Shown: in pieces, positions 50,940 through 60,161 of the stretch
Layout: each line of letters starts with the position of its first letter
Position numbering within the stretch: position 1 is the first letter of the stretch
DNA from: CAWIJJ01 sp963836405
Lineage (GTDB): Bacteria > Acidobacteriota > Terriglobia > Bryobacterales > Bryobacteraceae
DNA: 64,000 nt
Direction of reading: 5' to 3'
NCBI GenBank assembly: GCA_963836405.1
Contig: CAWIJL010000006.1
Location: 1-64,000, forward strand
The notes under the pieces: generated by a model
Told to the model about the DNA's origin: nothing
What the model saw: only the letters and a program-made list of their open reading frames with translations
Database searches by the model: none
Made by a program: the position numbers and the translations under genes

Positions 50940-51902
50940 CTACTTCTTGCGGATCTCTTCAAGCCGCTTCTTCAGATACTCCTGATACTCGCTGCGAAGC
51001 GCGGGATCCCGCGGGCTACCGTAGATCTCGCTCGATTTGTACTTGTTTTCGTCGAACTTCTTGCGCGTCCACTCGTCGTGGATGTGCGCGGTATCGCCGG
51101 CGTCGATGAGCCGCTCGGCCATCTGCGGAGGGACGAAGGCGACGCCTTCGCGGTCTCCTATCACCAGGTCGCCCGGCATTACCGTTACGTTGCCGATGCG
51201 CACGGGGATGTTGATTCCGGCCAGCGACGCGCCCGAGATCGCGCTCGGGTGCACCGACCTGTAGTACGCCTGCATATCGATGTCCGCAATGCCTTCCAGA
51301 TCGCGGAAAGCCCCGTCGATCACGATTCCCCCGCCTTTCGTCGCCCTCATGACGTAGTAGAAGAGGTTGTCGCCAACCAGCGTGCCGCCTTCTTTTTTCC
51401 CGAACAGGTCCACCACCAGCACATCGCCCGGTTGCAGCATGTCAATGGCGTACTGGTTGTTGAGCGTGTTGATTCCGGCTGCGCGAGCCTTCGAATTGAC
51501 CACGAAATCCAGGTCGGGACGGGCAGGCATGAACAACACGGTGAAGGCGCGGCCGGCCATTTTCTTGCCCGGGTGAAGAGGCTGCAAGTCGCCGACGAAC
51601 TGGCTGTACGACAGGCCGCCCCCGCCTCCTCTGCCGCCGCCCGCGGCCGCCGGCGGTGCGGCCGTAGCCCCCGGAGCGTTCCAGTTGATGTTGAGTTCCT
51701 CCATCGAGAGACCCTTGGCCCGCTCGATCAGGTTGTCGGATACTTTGGGCCGCCCGTCCGGCAGGCGCTCGCCGGTCCACGCCTGCGTGTACTCGGCGAT
51801 CTGGTCTTTGGTCCATGTCCACAACTGCGCTTTGGCAGGGACAGGGGCCAGCACGGACGCAAAAAAGGCGGCCGCCGCAAACATTCCGTACTTCCGAATC
51901 AT
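50940..51902 (-). CDS. Secreted RraA-like family protein
   Basis: The 320-residue protein has a signal peptide (FAAAAFFASVLAPVPAKA) and a C-terminal RraA/HMG-aldolase-like domain with GDNLFYYVMRATKGGGIVIDGAFRDLEGI and MPGDLVIGDREGVAFVP, which hold the Arg-Asp pair for Mg. RraA relatives act as 4-hydroxy-4-methyl-2-oxoglutarate aldolases or oxaloacetate decarboxylases; a few bind RNase E. Export outside the cytoplasm is unusual for the family. A Gly-rich linker (GGGRGGGGG) precedes the domain. It forms a pair with the Tat enolase gene just upstream. Confidence 0.8.
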   Translation of the reverse strand: MIRKYGMFAAAAFFASVLAPVPAKAQLWTWTKDQIAEYTQAWTGERLPDGRPKVSDNLIERAKGLSMEELNINWNAPGATAAPPAAAGGGRGGGGGLSYSQFVGDLQPLHPGKKMAGRAFTVLFMPARPDLDFVVNSKARAAGINTLNNQYAIDMLQPGDVLVVDLFGKKEGGTLVGDNLFYYVMRATKGGGIVIDGAFRDLEGIADIDMQAYYRSVHPSAISGASLAGINIPVRIGNVTVMPGDLVIGDREGVAFVPPQMAERLIDAGDTAHIHDEWTRKKFDENKYKSSEIYGSPRDPALRSEYQEYLKKRLEEIRKK

Positions 51903-51924
51903 TTCGTGCGCTCCTCTCTTCCCG

Positions 51925-53271
51925 TTAGCTCCACAGACGATCGTTGGTTCGATCGACGTTCCACTGCGGCGTCGGTTCGAAGTATCCCGGTTCGGCCAGA
52001 TGCTGCTTCACCACTTCTTCGTTCAGGGTAATGCCCAGGCCCGGCTTGTCCGGCACGGTAATGAATCCCTTGTTGACGATCGGCTTTTCGATTCCGTCCA
52101 CAAGGTCGCCCCAAAACGGCACATCCACCGAGTGGTTTTCCATGACCAGGAAATTCTCCGTGGCGGCGGCGCAGTGCACGTTTGCCATGCAACAGATCGG
52201 CGAACCTGCCATGTGCATCGCCATCGGCACGCCGTGCTCCTGGCACGCGTCGCCGATCTTCTTGGTTTCGAGGATGCCTCCGGAACTGGCCAGATCCGGC
52301 TGGACGATGTCCACCACGTGATTGCGTGCCAGATCGATAAAGGTCTCCTTGAGGTAGATGTCTTCCCCGGTCAGAATCGGAATGTCCACCGAGTCGGTGA
52401 TTTTCTTGAGCAGTTCCGGATATTGCCATGGGATCATATCTTCGAGCCAGGACAGATTATACTTCTGAAGCGCCTTGCCCAGGCGGATGCAGCTATTCAC
52501 GCCCACATGGCCGAAATGGTCTGCCGAGAGCGGGATGTCGTAACCCACGTCTTCCCGGACGGCCGCGACGTAGTCCGCCATCATGGCGATGCCCTTGTCC
52601 GTAATCTCGGTCCCGGTAAACATGTGGGGCACCGGGTCGCCGTACGTCATGCTGGTTCCCATGGGCTGCGTGACGGTATTCGGCGTGCGCGACACCAAGC
52701 CCACCCCCAGGTCCATCTTCATCCACGTGAAGCCCTGCTCGCGCCGTTCCTTCAGCCGCTTGGCGAATTCCCTCGGATCCTGCGACTGCGTTGTGTCGCA
52801 GTAAATCCGGATCTTTTCCCGGAACTTGCCGCCCAACATCTGGTACACGGGGACGTTGTAGGCCTTTCCGGCCAGGTCCCAGAGGGCCATTTCCACGCCA
52901 CAGACGCCGCCGGCCTGCCGGGCGTGGCCGCCGAACTGTTTGATCTTGCGGAACAGGCGGTCCACATTGCAAGGATTTTCGCGCAGCAGGCGGCTCTTCA
53001 GCATCAGCGCGTAGTTTTTGCTGGCGCCGTCGCGCACTTCGCCAAGCCCGTAAATACCCTGGTTGGTGTCGATGCGAATCAGCGGGCTGACCATCGGCCC
53101 CCGGATGGTGGTGATGCGCAAGTCCGTAATCCGAAGGTCGGACGGCTTGGAGTTGGTATTGACGTTTTGCGGGAGCGCCTCGAGGGTCTCGTCCGCCCAA
53201 AAACCGGCGCCGAGCGCGGCGGCTGCGCCTTTCAAAAAAGAGCGCCGTCCATTCTTGGCAGAATTCTTCAT
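51925..53271 (-). CDS. Tat-exported enolase-superfamily enzyme (mandelate racemase/muconate lactonizing type)
   Basis: The 448-residue product has a Tat signal (RRSFLKGAAAALGAGF) and the enolase-superfamily barrel. Metal ligands are likely D in LSADHFGH, E in WLEDMIP and E in TGEDIYL, and a general base His in HMAGSP. The sequence is nearest to mannonate/galactonate dehydratase-type members by pattern. Substrate not told by sequence. It is followed after 22 bases by the secreted RraA-like gene, so the two probably act in turn on a sugar acid in the periplasm. Confidence 0.87.
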   Translation of the reverse strand: MKNSAKNGRRSFLKGAAAALGAGFWADETLEALPQNVNTNSKPSDLRITDLRITTIRGPMVSPLIRIDTNQGIYGLGEVRDGASKNYALMLKSRLLRENPCNVDRLFRKIKQFGGHARQAGGVCGVEMALWDLAGKAYNVPVYQMLGGKFREKIRIYCDTTQSQDPREFAKRLKERREQGFTWMKMDLGVGLVSRTPNTVTQPMGTSMTYGDPVPHMFTGTEITDKGIAMMADYVAAVREDVGYDIPLSADHFGHVGVNSCIRLGKALQKYNLSWLEDMIPWQYPELLKKITDSVDIPILTGEDIYLKETFIDLARNHVVDIVQPDLASSGGILETKKIGDACQEHGVPMAMHMAGSPICCMANVHCAAATENFLVMENHSVDVPFWGDLVDGIEKPIVNKGFITVPDKPGLGITLNEEVVKQHLAEPGYFEPTPQWNVDRTNDRLWS

Positions 53272-53448
53272 GGATTTTCTCCTTCTTTCGCCGTCCAGGC
53301 GGCCGGCTGAGATCGCCTGCGTGCAACCGGCGTTGAACGACAGGTTATCAGGTTTTCAGTGGACAAACAGCTTAACTCTGAAATCGGCCGGGCCCCCCCC
53401 CGCTGGAACCCCTTCCAGCGAGCGCCTCAGCGAGTTACGCTGGTTGCG

Positions 53449-56097
53449 ATGTTTCATTGCGCCGCATGCGGTCGACCGGCTGCGTCCGACGGCCGGTTCT
53501 GCCGCTTCTGCGGACGGGCGATATCCGATCCGCTGGCGACTCAGACAATCCTGGCGGGCCCCACGCCCACCAGTCCATTGCGTTCGCGCATCGGCGGCAG
53601 CGCGGAGGTCGCGCGGCTAGAACCGGGCGCTGTGCTGGCCGGCCGCTATCGAATTGTCCGCCTGGCCGGCCGTGGCGGCATGGGCGAAGTGTACTGCGCC
53701 TTCGACATGAAACTGACGCAGGTAGTCGCTCTTAAAGTTCTGCCCGAAGGGACCGCCGACGACCCGCAAGCCCTGGAGCGGCTGCACAACGAGGTCCGGC
53801 TTTCGCGCCAGGTTTCGCATCCCAACGTCTGCCGCGTCTACGACGCCGGCGAATGGGAACACAACACCTTCCTTTCCATGGAATATGTGGATGGCGAGGA
53901 CCTCTCTTCGCTGCTCCGCCGCATCGGCCGCATGCCCGTGGATAAGGGCATCGAGATCGCCCGCAAACTCTGCGGCGGACTGGCCGCCGCTCACAATCGC
54001 GGCGTGCTTCACCGCGACCTCAAACCCAACAACATCCTGATCGACACCGAAGGGCAGGTGCAGATCTCCGATTTCGGGCTGGCGTCGCTCATCCGCGAGC
54101 GCGAATCCGGACGGTTTGCCGGCACCCCGGCCTACATGGCTCCCGAGCAGTTTTCCGGGCAGGAGCCCACCGTGCAGAGCGACCTCTATTCGCTCGGCGT
54201 GCTGCTGTACGAAATGTTCACCGGCAAACGCCTGTACGATGCCGGCACCATCCCGGAGCTGCGGAGATTGCACGAGTCCCTGCCTCCCAACCCGTCCAGC
54301 ATCGTGCCGGAAATAGACGCCGCCACCGAACGCGCCATCCTCTGGTGCCTGGAGCCGGACCCGCGCCACCGTCCTCCCACCGCGATGGCCGTGGTTGCGG
54401 CGCTGCCCGGAGGCGACGCCCTGGCTGCCGCCCTCGCTGCCGGCGAGACGCCTTCGCCGGAGCTGGTGGCCGGGTCCGGAGGCGCCGTCCGTGTCAGCCG
54501 CGGACTGGCCGCCGCGCTGGTCTCTGCGATTGTCGTGCTCCTCGTTCTGGCGGCGGTCGTCAGCCCCCGGGCCACCATCGCCGGGACTTCCTCGGTGGAA
54601 TTGCCTCCGGAAGTGCTGGCCAACAAGGGACGCGAAATCGCCGCCGAATTCGGCTATCCCGACCGCCCCTTCGACCGCACTTTCGGCTTCTGTTACTCCC
54701 GCAATTATCTGCGGGCGCGCGAAATCGCGGGCAAGGACGCAGCCAACTGGACCGGCATGTACCTGCGCTATCGCGAAGCGCCGGCCTACCTCAGCGCCAC
54801 TCGCTTCTTTCCCGACGGCATGGTGGTGGGCTGGGCCGCCGGCTACGACCCGCAGCGGTACGGCGCGGGCTCGGTGGATTTGAACCTCGATCCGCAAGGC
54901 CGCCTGCTGGCTTTCGATGCCATTCCGCTGGAAGATCCCGGCGACGGTCCGCAGACCCAGCCCGTCGATTGGAACGCCCTCCTGCGCCGTGCAGGTCTCG
55001 ACCCCTCGCGATTCCATGCCGCCGAGCCGGTCCGCAATCCCCCGGCGCCCTTCGATCGGCGCATGTCCTGGGTGGGCACGGACCCGGCCCGGTCGGCGGC
55101 CCTGCTCCGCGTCGATGCGGCCGCCTGGCGTGGCAGGATCGTCTACTTCAATATCATCCCGCCGTGGAGCGCTCCGGCCCGCACCACGCCTGTCACCTCC
55201 ACCGGCGCGCAACAGATTCAGTCCATATTCGGCTGGCTGCTTTGGGTCGCCGTGGTCCTGGGCGGAGTGCTGCTGGCGCGGCGGCACCTGAGCGCGGGCC
55301 GCGGGGACGTGCGCGGCGCCACCCGCATCGCCGGCCTGATCTTCACCCTGGAATTGCTGATGTTCCTGCTGGCCGCGCACCACGTCCCGGCCGAACACGA
55401 ACTGCGCCTCATCACCATGGCGGTGGCCTGGGGCCTGCTGAAGGCCGCGGCAATCTGGATCGTGTACCTCGCGCTCGAGCCTTTTGTCCGCCGCTTCTGG
55501 CCCGAAATCCTGATCTCGTGGAGTCGCGTGCTGGGCGGAAGGTTCCGCGACGCGCGCGTGGGCCGCGATATCCTCATCGGCCTCTGTCTCGGCTCCGTGG
55601 CGTTCCTGATCCACCAGGCCGACGTGCTCTGGGATATCCGCTACGGCTCGGCGGCCGGACGCAATGTGCTGCTCGAATCCTTCCTGGGCGGACCCTACAT
55701 TGCCGCCGTGCTGATGTCCGCGCTCTCCGGCGCCGTGATGATTACGTTCATCGCGTTCCTGGCTGTTTTCCTGCTGAAGCTGCTCGTCAAGAATCAGTAC
55801 GCCGCCGCCGCGCTGTTTGTGCTCGTCACCGCGCCGCTGATCGCGGTCACCAGCAGATCGCCGCTAATCAGCGCGCTGATCACGGCCGCCGGAATACTCA
55901 TCTTCGTGTTCGGGCTGCTGCGCTTCGGCCTGCTGGCGGCGCTGGCGTGCGCCTTCACTGTTCTGCTCCTGCACTTCTTCCCCCTCACTGCCGATATGAG
56001 CAGCTGGCACTTTTCGATATCCATCCTGCCCCAACTGGTGCTGGTGGGCCTCGCCGCCGTCGCCTGGCGCATGACCCGGCTCCCCGCCTCGCATTGA
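53449..56097 (+). CDS. Ser/Thr protein kinase with zinc ribbon and polytopic C-terminal domain
   Basis: From ATG 53449, 882 residues. An N-terminal zinc ribbon (CAACGRPAASDGRFCRFC, C-x2-C-x10-C-x2-C) precedes a full kinase domain: glycine loop AGRGGMGEVY (about 73), Lys in VALKVL (about 96), HRDLKPNN (about 188), DFG (about 208), APE (about 232). A membrane helix (about 349-373) leads to an exposed domain of about 210 residues, then seven or so more membrane helices to the end. The kinase faces the cytoplasm; the outer domain may sense. A longer frame to 53359 lacks a better start. The polytopic tail is unusual for PknB-type kinases. Confidence 0.88.
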   Translation: MFHCAACGRPAASDGRFCRFCGRAISDPLATQTILAGPTPTSPLRSRIGGSAEVARLEPGAVLAGRYRIVRLAGRGGMGEVYCAFDMKLTQVVALKVLPEGTADDPQALERLHNEVRLSRQVSHPNVCRVYDAGEWEHNTFLSMEYVDGEDLSSLLRRIGRMPVDKGIEIARKLCGGLAAAHNRGVLHRDLKPNNILIDTEGQVQISDFGLASLIRERESGRFAGTPAYMAPEQFSGQEPTVQSDLYSLGVLLYEMFTGKRLYDAGTIPELRRLHESLPPNPSSIVPEIDAATERAILWCLEPDPRHRPPTAMAVVAALPGGDALAAALAAGETPSPELVAGSGGAVRVSRGLAAALVSAIVVLLVLAAVVSPRATIAGTSSVELPPEVLANKGREIAAEFGYPDRPFDRTFGFCYSRNYLRAREIAGKDAANWTGMYLRYREAPAYLSATRFFPDGMVVGWAAGYDPQRYGAGSVDLNLDPQGRLLAFDAIPLEDPGDGPQTQPVDWNALLRRAGLDPSRFHAAEPVRNPPAPFDRRMSWVGTDPARSAALLRVDAAAWRGRIVYFNIIPPWSAPARTTPVTSTGAQQIQSIFGWLLWVAVVLGGVLLARRHLSAGRGDVRGATRIAGLIFTLELLMFLLAAHHVPAEHELRLITMAVAWGLLKAAAIWIVYLALEPFVRRFWPEILISWSRVLGGRFRDARVGRDILIGLCLGSVAFLIHQADVLWDIRYGSAAGRNVLLESFLGGPYIAAVLMSALSGAVMITFIAFLAVFLLKLLVKNQYAAAALFVLVTAPLIAVTSRSPLISALITAAGILIFVFGLLRFGLLAALACAFTVLLLHFFPLTADMSSWHFSISILPQLVLVGLAAVAWRMTRLPASH

Positions 56098-56107
56098 GAA
56101 ACAAAAA

Positions 56108-56142
56108 TCGCCTGGTGGAGTCTTGAAAACTCCACCAGGCGA
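56108..56142 (-). terminator. Rho-independent terminator of the first TonB receptor gene
   Basis: A 14-bp perfect stem (TCGCCTGGTGGAGT with ACTCCACCAGGCGA) and 7-base loop, followed on the minus strand by ATTTTTGTTT. It lies 28 bases after the stop of the receptor gene and 10 bases after the kinase gene stop on the other strand, so it may serve both. Confidence 0.88.
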
Positions 56143-56169
56143 AGGTAAAACAAGGCGGCGGCGCTTTTC

Positions 56170-59100
56170 CTAGAAACGGATGCGCGCCGACAGAATCATG
56201 CGCCGGGCTCCAACCTGCGTTCCGCCCACCAGTCCGAAGCTCGCATTGGTCTGAGCACCGGTATTGAAGTTGTAGGTGAGGCTCGAATTCGGGTTGTTCG
56301 GATTCATGTGGTTGAGCGTGTTGAACGACTCCGCGCGGACTTCCAGGCTCTTGGTTTCAGCCAGCCTGAAGATCTTCGCGAGAGAGAGGTCCAGATTGAT
56401 CGCGCCCGGTCCGAAGAACAGGACCGGCGGCGTATTGCCGATGCCCCACGAGTTGATCCCGGGAAGCGTGAAATTGGCGGCATTGAGGGCGAAGGGCTGA
56501 AGACGCGGATCGTCCTTCGGGACCGGAACCTGACCGCTGGGCAGGAACGGGTTGTCGCCCATCTGGCAGCGGAACGGGATCCCGCCGGTCGGCGTCCCGG
56601 TCCAATAACCTGCCGGCGCGCCGGTAGAACCGCAGCCGACGGTGAACGGGTTGCCGCTGAAAATGGCGCCGTTGCCGTTGATCTTCCAGTCGTCCAGCGC
56701 CTGCTTGACTACCACGTTGTGGATCCACTGGCTCGGCTTGGGAAGGCTGTAGCCGAAGTTGAAGTTGACCGCGTGACGGCGGTTCGTCTCACGGCGCTCC
56801 AGCGAGTTGTCGACCCACTGGTTGTAGTCGTAAACCAGCGTCTTCGACCAGGTGTAGTTCAGGTTCCATTGCAGATTGCCGGTGCGCCGGTTCAACTGCA
56901 TCTGGAGCGAGTTGTAGGAGCTGGTGTCTACGTAGGTCCAGAGGTTGATCGCCCCGTATCCGGCGTAGCCCGTCATCGCCCGCACCAGGTTGGTCGAGTA
57001 GAATCCGCTGCTGGTGGGATCTTTGTACTTGGCCACCAGACCGTCGGTTGGATTCCAGACGGTGAACGGCGGCACGGCATTCAGGTCGTACCGGCGCCCG
57101 TAGCCGTGGCGGCGCGCGTTGCCGACATACGAAACGTCGGCGATCAGGCCGTGGCCCAGATCCTGCTGCACGCCGATGCTCCAGTTGTACGTCGTGTTAG
57201 TCTTCTGGTCCTGCGATCCACCCAGCACCGTCTGCGGTGTGAAGTAGGTCTGCGATCCAGCCAGGCTGGCGAAGTTGGTGTAGAGAATGACAGGCGCCTG
57301 GAAATTCGGAGGCGCTGCCATCGGTCCCTGACCGGCGCCGGAAGCGCCGATGTCGTCCACCGTCCAGTTGCGGCCCACGGTAATCGCCGCGCCGCCGCGA
57401 AGGGCGGTTTTGCCGTTTCCGAAAACGTCCAGTGCGAAGCCGGCGCGCGGCCCCACCTGGATCGGCGGAACCTTCCAGAAGTGGCTCTGATACTGCCGGA
57501 TGCCCGAGTAGGGCGAATCGCTGTAGGAGGAGTTGTCAAAGGTCCCCTGCCGAACGTAGGGGAACGTGGCCCCGGTCACCGGGTTGATCGAGATCCGGTT
57601 GGCCGTCGGGCAAGTGCCGCTGGTCTGCACCGAGCACGCAGGAAAGAGCAGTTGACCCACCTCGCTGGCGTTGTAGTCTTCCTTGGCGAACAGCCCCAGG
57701 GTGGCTCCCTGCGAGTACAGGTCGCCGACGCGGTGGAAGCGGGCGCCGTAGTCCAGCGTGAACCGGCGGGTGACTTTCCAGGTGTCTTGAGCGAACCACT
57801 CCACCTGCTGGTAATGCGCGTGGTTGACCTGTTTCTTGTTGTCGTCCCCGTAGGCGAAAATGCTGCCGATGAGGGCATTCGAGTAGGGATACCCGGTGTC
57901 GAAGGCCGACGCCCGGTCCGAACCGAAATAGTAGGAACCGGCGGCGTTGTACACCGAGTAAACGCTCACGTTGCGGGACATCAGTTCCACGTACAGGCCG
58001 GCCTTCAGCGTGTGGTCGCCCTTCACGTAGGTCACCTTGTCCTGGATGGTCTGGAGCGTGTCGGTCCCGACGAACGGCCACCGGGGGTCGTGCGAGAAGC
58101 CCGGAGCGCCGTTCACACCCTGCCCCGACGACTGTGCGCTGAAGCCGGACGGGAAGCCGAAGTTGACCTGCGGCAGCAGGTTCAGGATGTTGCTCCCCTG
58201 GTTGATGCGGGGCAGCGTGATCGCATTGCCGCCAGAGTCCTTGAGCGGCAGCAGGGCATCGTCGTAAGTCTTGGTGCCGCCTACCGCGTTGGAGCCGACT
58301 TCATCCAGCGGGTTCACGCCCTGTTTGCCGCGGTTGACGCCCCAGGAGAACTCGTTGATGAGCGTGGGCGAGAACGTGTAAACCAGCGTGCCGATGGCGC
58401 CGGCGGACTGCACGTGATAGCTGGCCGGAAACTGCCCCCAGTTGCCGCCCGGAGGTCCGACAGTCACCGAGTAGCCATCCACGGCCTGGTAATCCTGAAT
58501 GAGCCGTCCGTACAACACCATCTTGTTGCTCAGGTTGTAATCCAGGCGCAGAATCTTGTCCTCGTTGGGACGGGACTGCGGCAGGATGTTCCGGAAGTTG
58601 TAAAGCCTCCGCCCCGTGGGGTCCAGGTTGAGGCCTTCCGGCGCGGGCATCGGGAACAGGTTCAGCATCGCCAGGCCGGCCTTGTTGATCTGGCTGGCCG
58701 GGATCTTGTTGCCCGGGTACGGCTGCTGGTTGTTGGTGGGATCGAAAATCGGAATCTGTGCGCCGGTAGTGAGCACCGTCTGCGAGAAATCGCCCGCGCG
58801 TTCGAGCGCCGACGGCATCGTGAAGGTGTTGTTGATGGTTGCCTTGTTGCGCACCCGGTCGTACGAAAAGAAGAAGAACAGCTTGGTCCGGCTCTTGTTG
58901 AAGTTGGTGCCCGGAATGATCAGCGGGCCTCCGATGGTGCCGCCCGGATTCTGGAAGCGATACTTCGGCTTGGCCACCGGGTTCGTCGGCGTGCTGTTGC
59001 GGTTGTTGAACCATTCCTGGGCGTTGAACATTTCATGGCGGTGGTAGTAGTACACGCTGCCATGGAACGACGGTGTGCCTGACTTGGTGGAAAGCGTCAA

Positions 59101-59817
59101 CTGCCCGCCCGTGCGTCCGCCGTACTCGGCGGTGTAGTTGGCCACCAGCAGTTTGACCTCGCCCACCGAATCCATGCTCGGCGAAAGGTAGCCCGGGTTC
59201 AAATTTCCCGAGTCCTGGCTGGCCGCGCCGTCCAGGTTCAGAATCACCTGCCCGGTCTGGCCGCCGTTTACGGCTGGAATGCCACCGCCGGACCAGCCGC
59301 GCGTGTCGCTCGACGCGAGCGTCTGCACGCCCGGTAGTGTGATGACCAGGTTCAGCGGATTGCGGCCGCGGGTCGGCGTATCTTCGATCTGCGCCAGGTT
59401 GATGGCGACGGACCGGTCCGAACTGTCGGTGGCCACGTGCACCGTGTTGGCTTCGACGCTGATCGAGGTGCTGACATCGCCGACCTCCAGCTTGACCTCG
59501 TGCAAGTCCACCCTTTCCTGCGCGGACACCACGATCGCCTTCTGGTCATAGCCTTTGAAGCCGGGCGACGAAACGCGAATGCTGTATCTGCCGGGAACCA
59601 GGCCCGTGAAGAAAAACGAACCATTGGCCTCGGTTCTGTATTCGCGAACTTGTTTGGAAATATCGTTGCTCAACTGGACTTGGGCTCCGACGACGACGGA
59701 GCCTGCCGGATCGACAACGGTGCCGGAGAGCTGTCCAGTAACGCCTTGTGAGAAGGCCGCCGGCGTCAGAGCCAGCAGCAGAAATAGAAACCCTGTGAGA
59801 ATGCGAAAAACCTTCAT
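56170..59817 (-). CDS. Oar-like TonB-dependent receptor
   Basis: The 1215-residue outer-membrane protein has a signal peptide (MKVFRILTGFLFLLLALTPAAFS), a carboxypeptidase-regulatory-like beta domain (about 26-110: GTVVDPAGSVVVGAQVQL, REYRTEANGSFFFTGLVPGRYSIRV), a plug (NPLNLVITLPGVQ, then TGQVILNLDG) and a long beta-barrel ending with an aromatic Phe (SARIRF). This layout is abundant in acidobacteria. Such proteins take up polysaccharide fragments or metal complexes; the ligand is unknown. The next gene to the right is a close paralogue. GGGGG precedes the ATG. Confidence 0.9.
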   Translation of the reverse strand: MKVFRILTGFLFLLLALTPAAFSQGVTGQLSGTVVDPAGSVVVGAQVQLSNDISKQVREYRTEANGSFFFTGLVPGRYSIRVSSPGFKGYDQKAIVVSAQERVDLHEVKLEVGDVSTSISVEANTVHVATDSSDRSVAINLAQIEDTPTRGRNPLNLVITLPGVQTLASSDTRGWSGGGIPAVNGGQTGQVILNLDGAASQDSGNLNPGYLSPSMDSVGEVKLLVANYTAEYGGRTGGQLTLSTKSGTPSFHGSVYYYHRHEMFNAQEWFNNRNSTPTNPVAKPKYRFQNPGGTIGGPLIIPGTNFNKSRTKLFFFFSYDRVRNKATINNTFTMPSALERAGDFSQTVLTTGAQIPIFDPTNNQQPYPGNKIPASQINKAGLAMLNLFPMPAPEGLNLDPTGRRLYNFRNILPQSRPNEDKILRLDYNLSNKMVLYGRLIQDYQAVDGYSVTVGPPGGNWGQFPASYHVQSAGAIGTLVYTFSPTLINEFSWGVNRGKQGVNPLDEVGSNAVGGTKTYDDALLPLKDSGGNAITLPRINQGSNILNLLPQVNFGFPSGFSAQSSGQGVNGAPGFSHDPRWPFVGTDTLQTIQDKVTYVKGDHTLKAGLYVELMSRNVSVYSVYNAAGSYYFGSDRASAFDTGYPYSNALIGSIFAYGDDNKKQVNHAHYQQVEWFAQDTWKVTRRFTLDYGARFHRVGDLYSQGATLGLFAKEDYNASEVGQLLFPACSVQTSGTCPTANRISINPVTGATFPYVRQGTFDNSSYSDSPYSGIRQYQSHFWKVPPIQVGPRAGFALDVFGNGKTALRGGAAITVGRNWTVDDIGASGAGQGPMAAPPNFQAPVILYTNFASLAGSQTYFTPQTVLGGSQDQKTNTTYNWSIGVQQDLGHGLIADVSYVGNARRHGYGRRYDLNAVPPFTVWNPTDGLVAKYKDPTSSGFYSTNLVRAMTGYAGYGAINLWTYVDTSSYNSLQMQLNRRTGNLQWNLNYTWSKTLVYDYNQWVDNSLERRETNRRHAVNFNFGYSLPKPSQWIHNVVVKQALDDWKINGNGAIFSGNPFTVGCGSTGAPAGYWTGTPTGGIPFRCQMGDNPFLPSGQVPVPKDDPRLQPFALNAANFTLPGINSWGIGNTPPVLFFGPGAINLDLSLAKIFRLAETKSLEVRAESFNTLNHMNPNNPNSSLTYNFNTGAQTNASFGLVGGTQVGARRMILSARIRF

Positions 59818-59897
59818 AACCCCCCTGTGTGAAGGCGGCTTCGGCCCTGGAACACACCGCTTCTCTCCAGCGGAAGCCAGACCAGGCCGAGACAGTC

Positions 59898-59956
59898 CTC
59901 TTTTCCCTGAACGCTAACCTCTTCGTGCCCCGAAGGCGGAGCCCTTCAGCGCCTTC
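59898..59956 (-). promoter_or_regulatory. Leader element upstream of the first TonB receptor gene
   Basis: On the minus strand, a hairpin GAAGGCG...CGCCTTC (59956-59932, 7-bp arms) is followed after a few bases by AAGAGGTTAGCGTTCAGGG. The same order recurs upstream of the paralogue with a different stem sequence, so the structure may be selected. Confidence 0.5.
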
Positions 59957-60103
59957 ACTCATCGCATTTTGGATCGTTACGCACCGGTATTCAAGGAAAA
60001 ACGTCAAAAACTGTTCATAGAGGACCAGAATTCGTGTTCTAGCGGTGGAAAACCTACGGAAAAGTACAATTTCTGGGTTGGGGGCGTGGCCAAAACAGAA
60101 AAC

Positions 60104-60137
60104 CGCCTGGCGCAGTCTTGGAAGCTCCGCCAGGCGG
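60104..60137 (-). terminator. Rho-independent terminator of the second TonB receptor gene
   Basis: A perfect 10-bp stem (CCGCCTGGCG with CGCCAGGCGG) is followed on the minus strand by TTTTCTGTTTT. The loop half AGTCTTGG-A is shared with the first terminator, so the terminators were duplicated with the genes. Confidence 0.88.
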
Positions 60138-60161
60138 GAAGAGGACAAAACCGGCGATTTC

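Larger units (their letters stand above)
59818..60161. other. Intergenic region between the two TonB receptor genes
   Basis: It holds the leader motif and hairpin of the first gene and the terminator of the second gene, listed separately. No gene is seen. Confidence 0.5.

Noticed and set aside
53392..53400. C9 run just upstream of the kinase start
   Set aside because: It lies before the likely ATG at 53449, so I do not infer phase variation from it.
56308..59082. 924-residue plus-strand open frame opposite the first TonB receptor
   Set aside because: Antisense to a conserved receptor. It lacks a signal, motif or ribosome binding site; the same artefact appears opposite the paralogue (62294-63757).
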